From assembly GCF_001650695.1 (NCBI RefSeq), contig NZ_LWQS01000048.1:1-63386 (forward strand): DNA of 63,386 bases, given 5' to 3'. Every line of letters begins with the position of its first letter. The stretch's first letter is position 1. The DNA is from Chloroflexus islandicus (lineage in GTDB: Bacteria > Chloroflexota > Chloroflexia > Chloroflexales > Chloroflexaceae). A program made the translations under genes and the position numbers. Positions 63,219 to 63,386 of the stretch are shown here, piece by piece. The notes beneath the pieces were generated by a model. The model saw nothing but the letters and a program-made list of their open reading frames with translations, had not been told where the DNA came from and made no database searches.

Positions 63219-63386
63219 GTCTGGGGGAGCGCGGGCGGCTCGCCCGCGGATGGGGAGCGGCGGACAGAACATAGAACCGTTGATCGTTGTGCAATGCTTC
63301 AAAGCCCGGTGTGGCGCTCCCCATCACCCCTCCCCCAGCGGGGGAGGGGCAAGGGGTGGGGCATCAGCCCGCGCAGCGGGCTTCGT
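63219..63386. repeat. Composite repeat continuing past the window end
   Basis: GCGGGCGGCTCGCCCGC hairpin, GGCGGACAGAACATAG, CGTTGATCGTTGTGCAATGC, CCCCTCCCCCAGCGGGGGAG and GCCCGCGCAGCGGGCTTCG: the same modules as the field at 1-215. Confidence 0.75.

Noticed and set aside
1-63386. tRNA or rRNA genes
   Set aside because: No cloverleaf with a GGTTCGAATCC-type T-arm and no rRNA conserved block was seen on either strand.

Overview
The window looks like a chromosomal segment of a filamentous anoxygenic phototroph-type Chloroflexota, most likely Chloroflexus or a close relative. I infer this from several things. The DNA is GC-rich. An FMN riboswitch precedes a RibXY-type riboflavin uptake operon. 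There is a lutABC plus 2-hydroxyacid dehydrogenase cluster, a TrmB-family regulator beside a 4-hydroxyphenylpyruvate dioxygenase, and extracellular proteins with Thr-Pro tails ending in an I-Y-I-P-type motif. The intergenic space is heavily loaded with palindromic and composite repeats. The genus call is an inference; no rRNA or tRNA gene was seen.

Layout. 0.2-3.1 kb (minus): an MsrP-type molybdoenzyme, a coiled-coil membrane protein, and a VOC protein behind an ANTAR response regulator. 3.2-5.9 kb: a large membrane protein with a degenerate CapA fold. 6.0-8.8 kb: a znuACB-type metal ABC operon with a palindromic operator. 8.9-15.1 kb: a giant secreted amylopullulanase. 15.4-21.5 kb: a thioesterase, a Fur-box-like promoter, a CPBP protease, two tandem FemAB-like acyltransferases and a sigma-70 factor. 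21.5-22.9 kb: repeat field. 22.9-24.7 kb: BipA. 24.9-29.6 kb: lutA-lutB-GNAT-lutC-2-hydroxyacid dehydrogenase. 30.2-32.9 kb: a small anchored protein and RecD2. 33.1-39.0 kb: an accessory stretch with toxin-antitoxin relics, a GT-C glycosyltransferase and an EVE-domain protein with a nuclease-like C-terminus. 39.0-44.7 kb: an ABC permease/ATPase/adaptor/TetR operon with a TetR-type operator on its promoter. 44.9-47.2 kb: ribY and ribX behind an FMN riboswitch. 47.3-48.2 kb: repeat field. 48.2-51.6 kb: Sco1, a Tat-exported glucosaminidase-like protein, a SWIM protein behind a leader/attenuator-like region, GDPD and small membrane proteins. 52.0-54.2 kb: HPPD and TrmB. 54.3-60.0 kb: a sensor kinase, a PDZ/radical-SAM protein, a GAF-HD-GYP protein and a TrpG/PabA subunit. 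60.1-63.2 kb: a DUF6483-like protein, an SDR, an alkyltransferase-like protein and an MFS carrier.

The most striking whole-window feature is the repeat load. One family of short perfect palindromes (at least 20 copies) shows compensatory arm changes. A second family is built of degenerate CGCAAAG words in inverted pairs. A third is a composite GGACAGAAC/CCCTCACCCCC/gatcaacgg unit, locally tandem at a 220-bp period. Regulatory elements readable from sequence are the FMN riboswitch, the TetR-type and metal-operon operators, a Fur-like box, a TrmB-site candidate, a BipA leader attenuator, and a leader peptide plus hairpin upstream of the SWIM gene.
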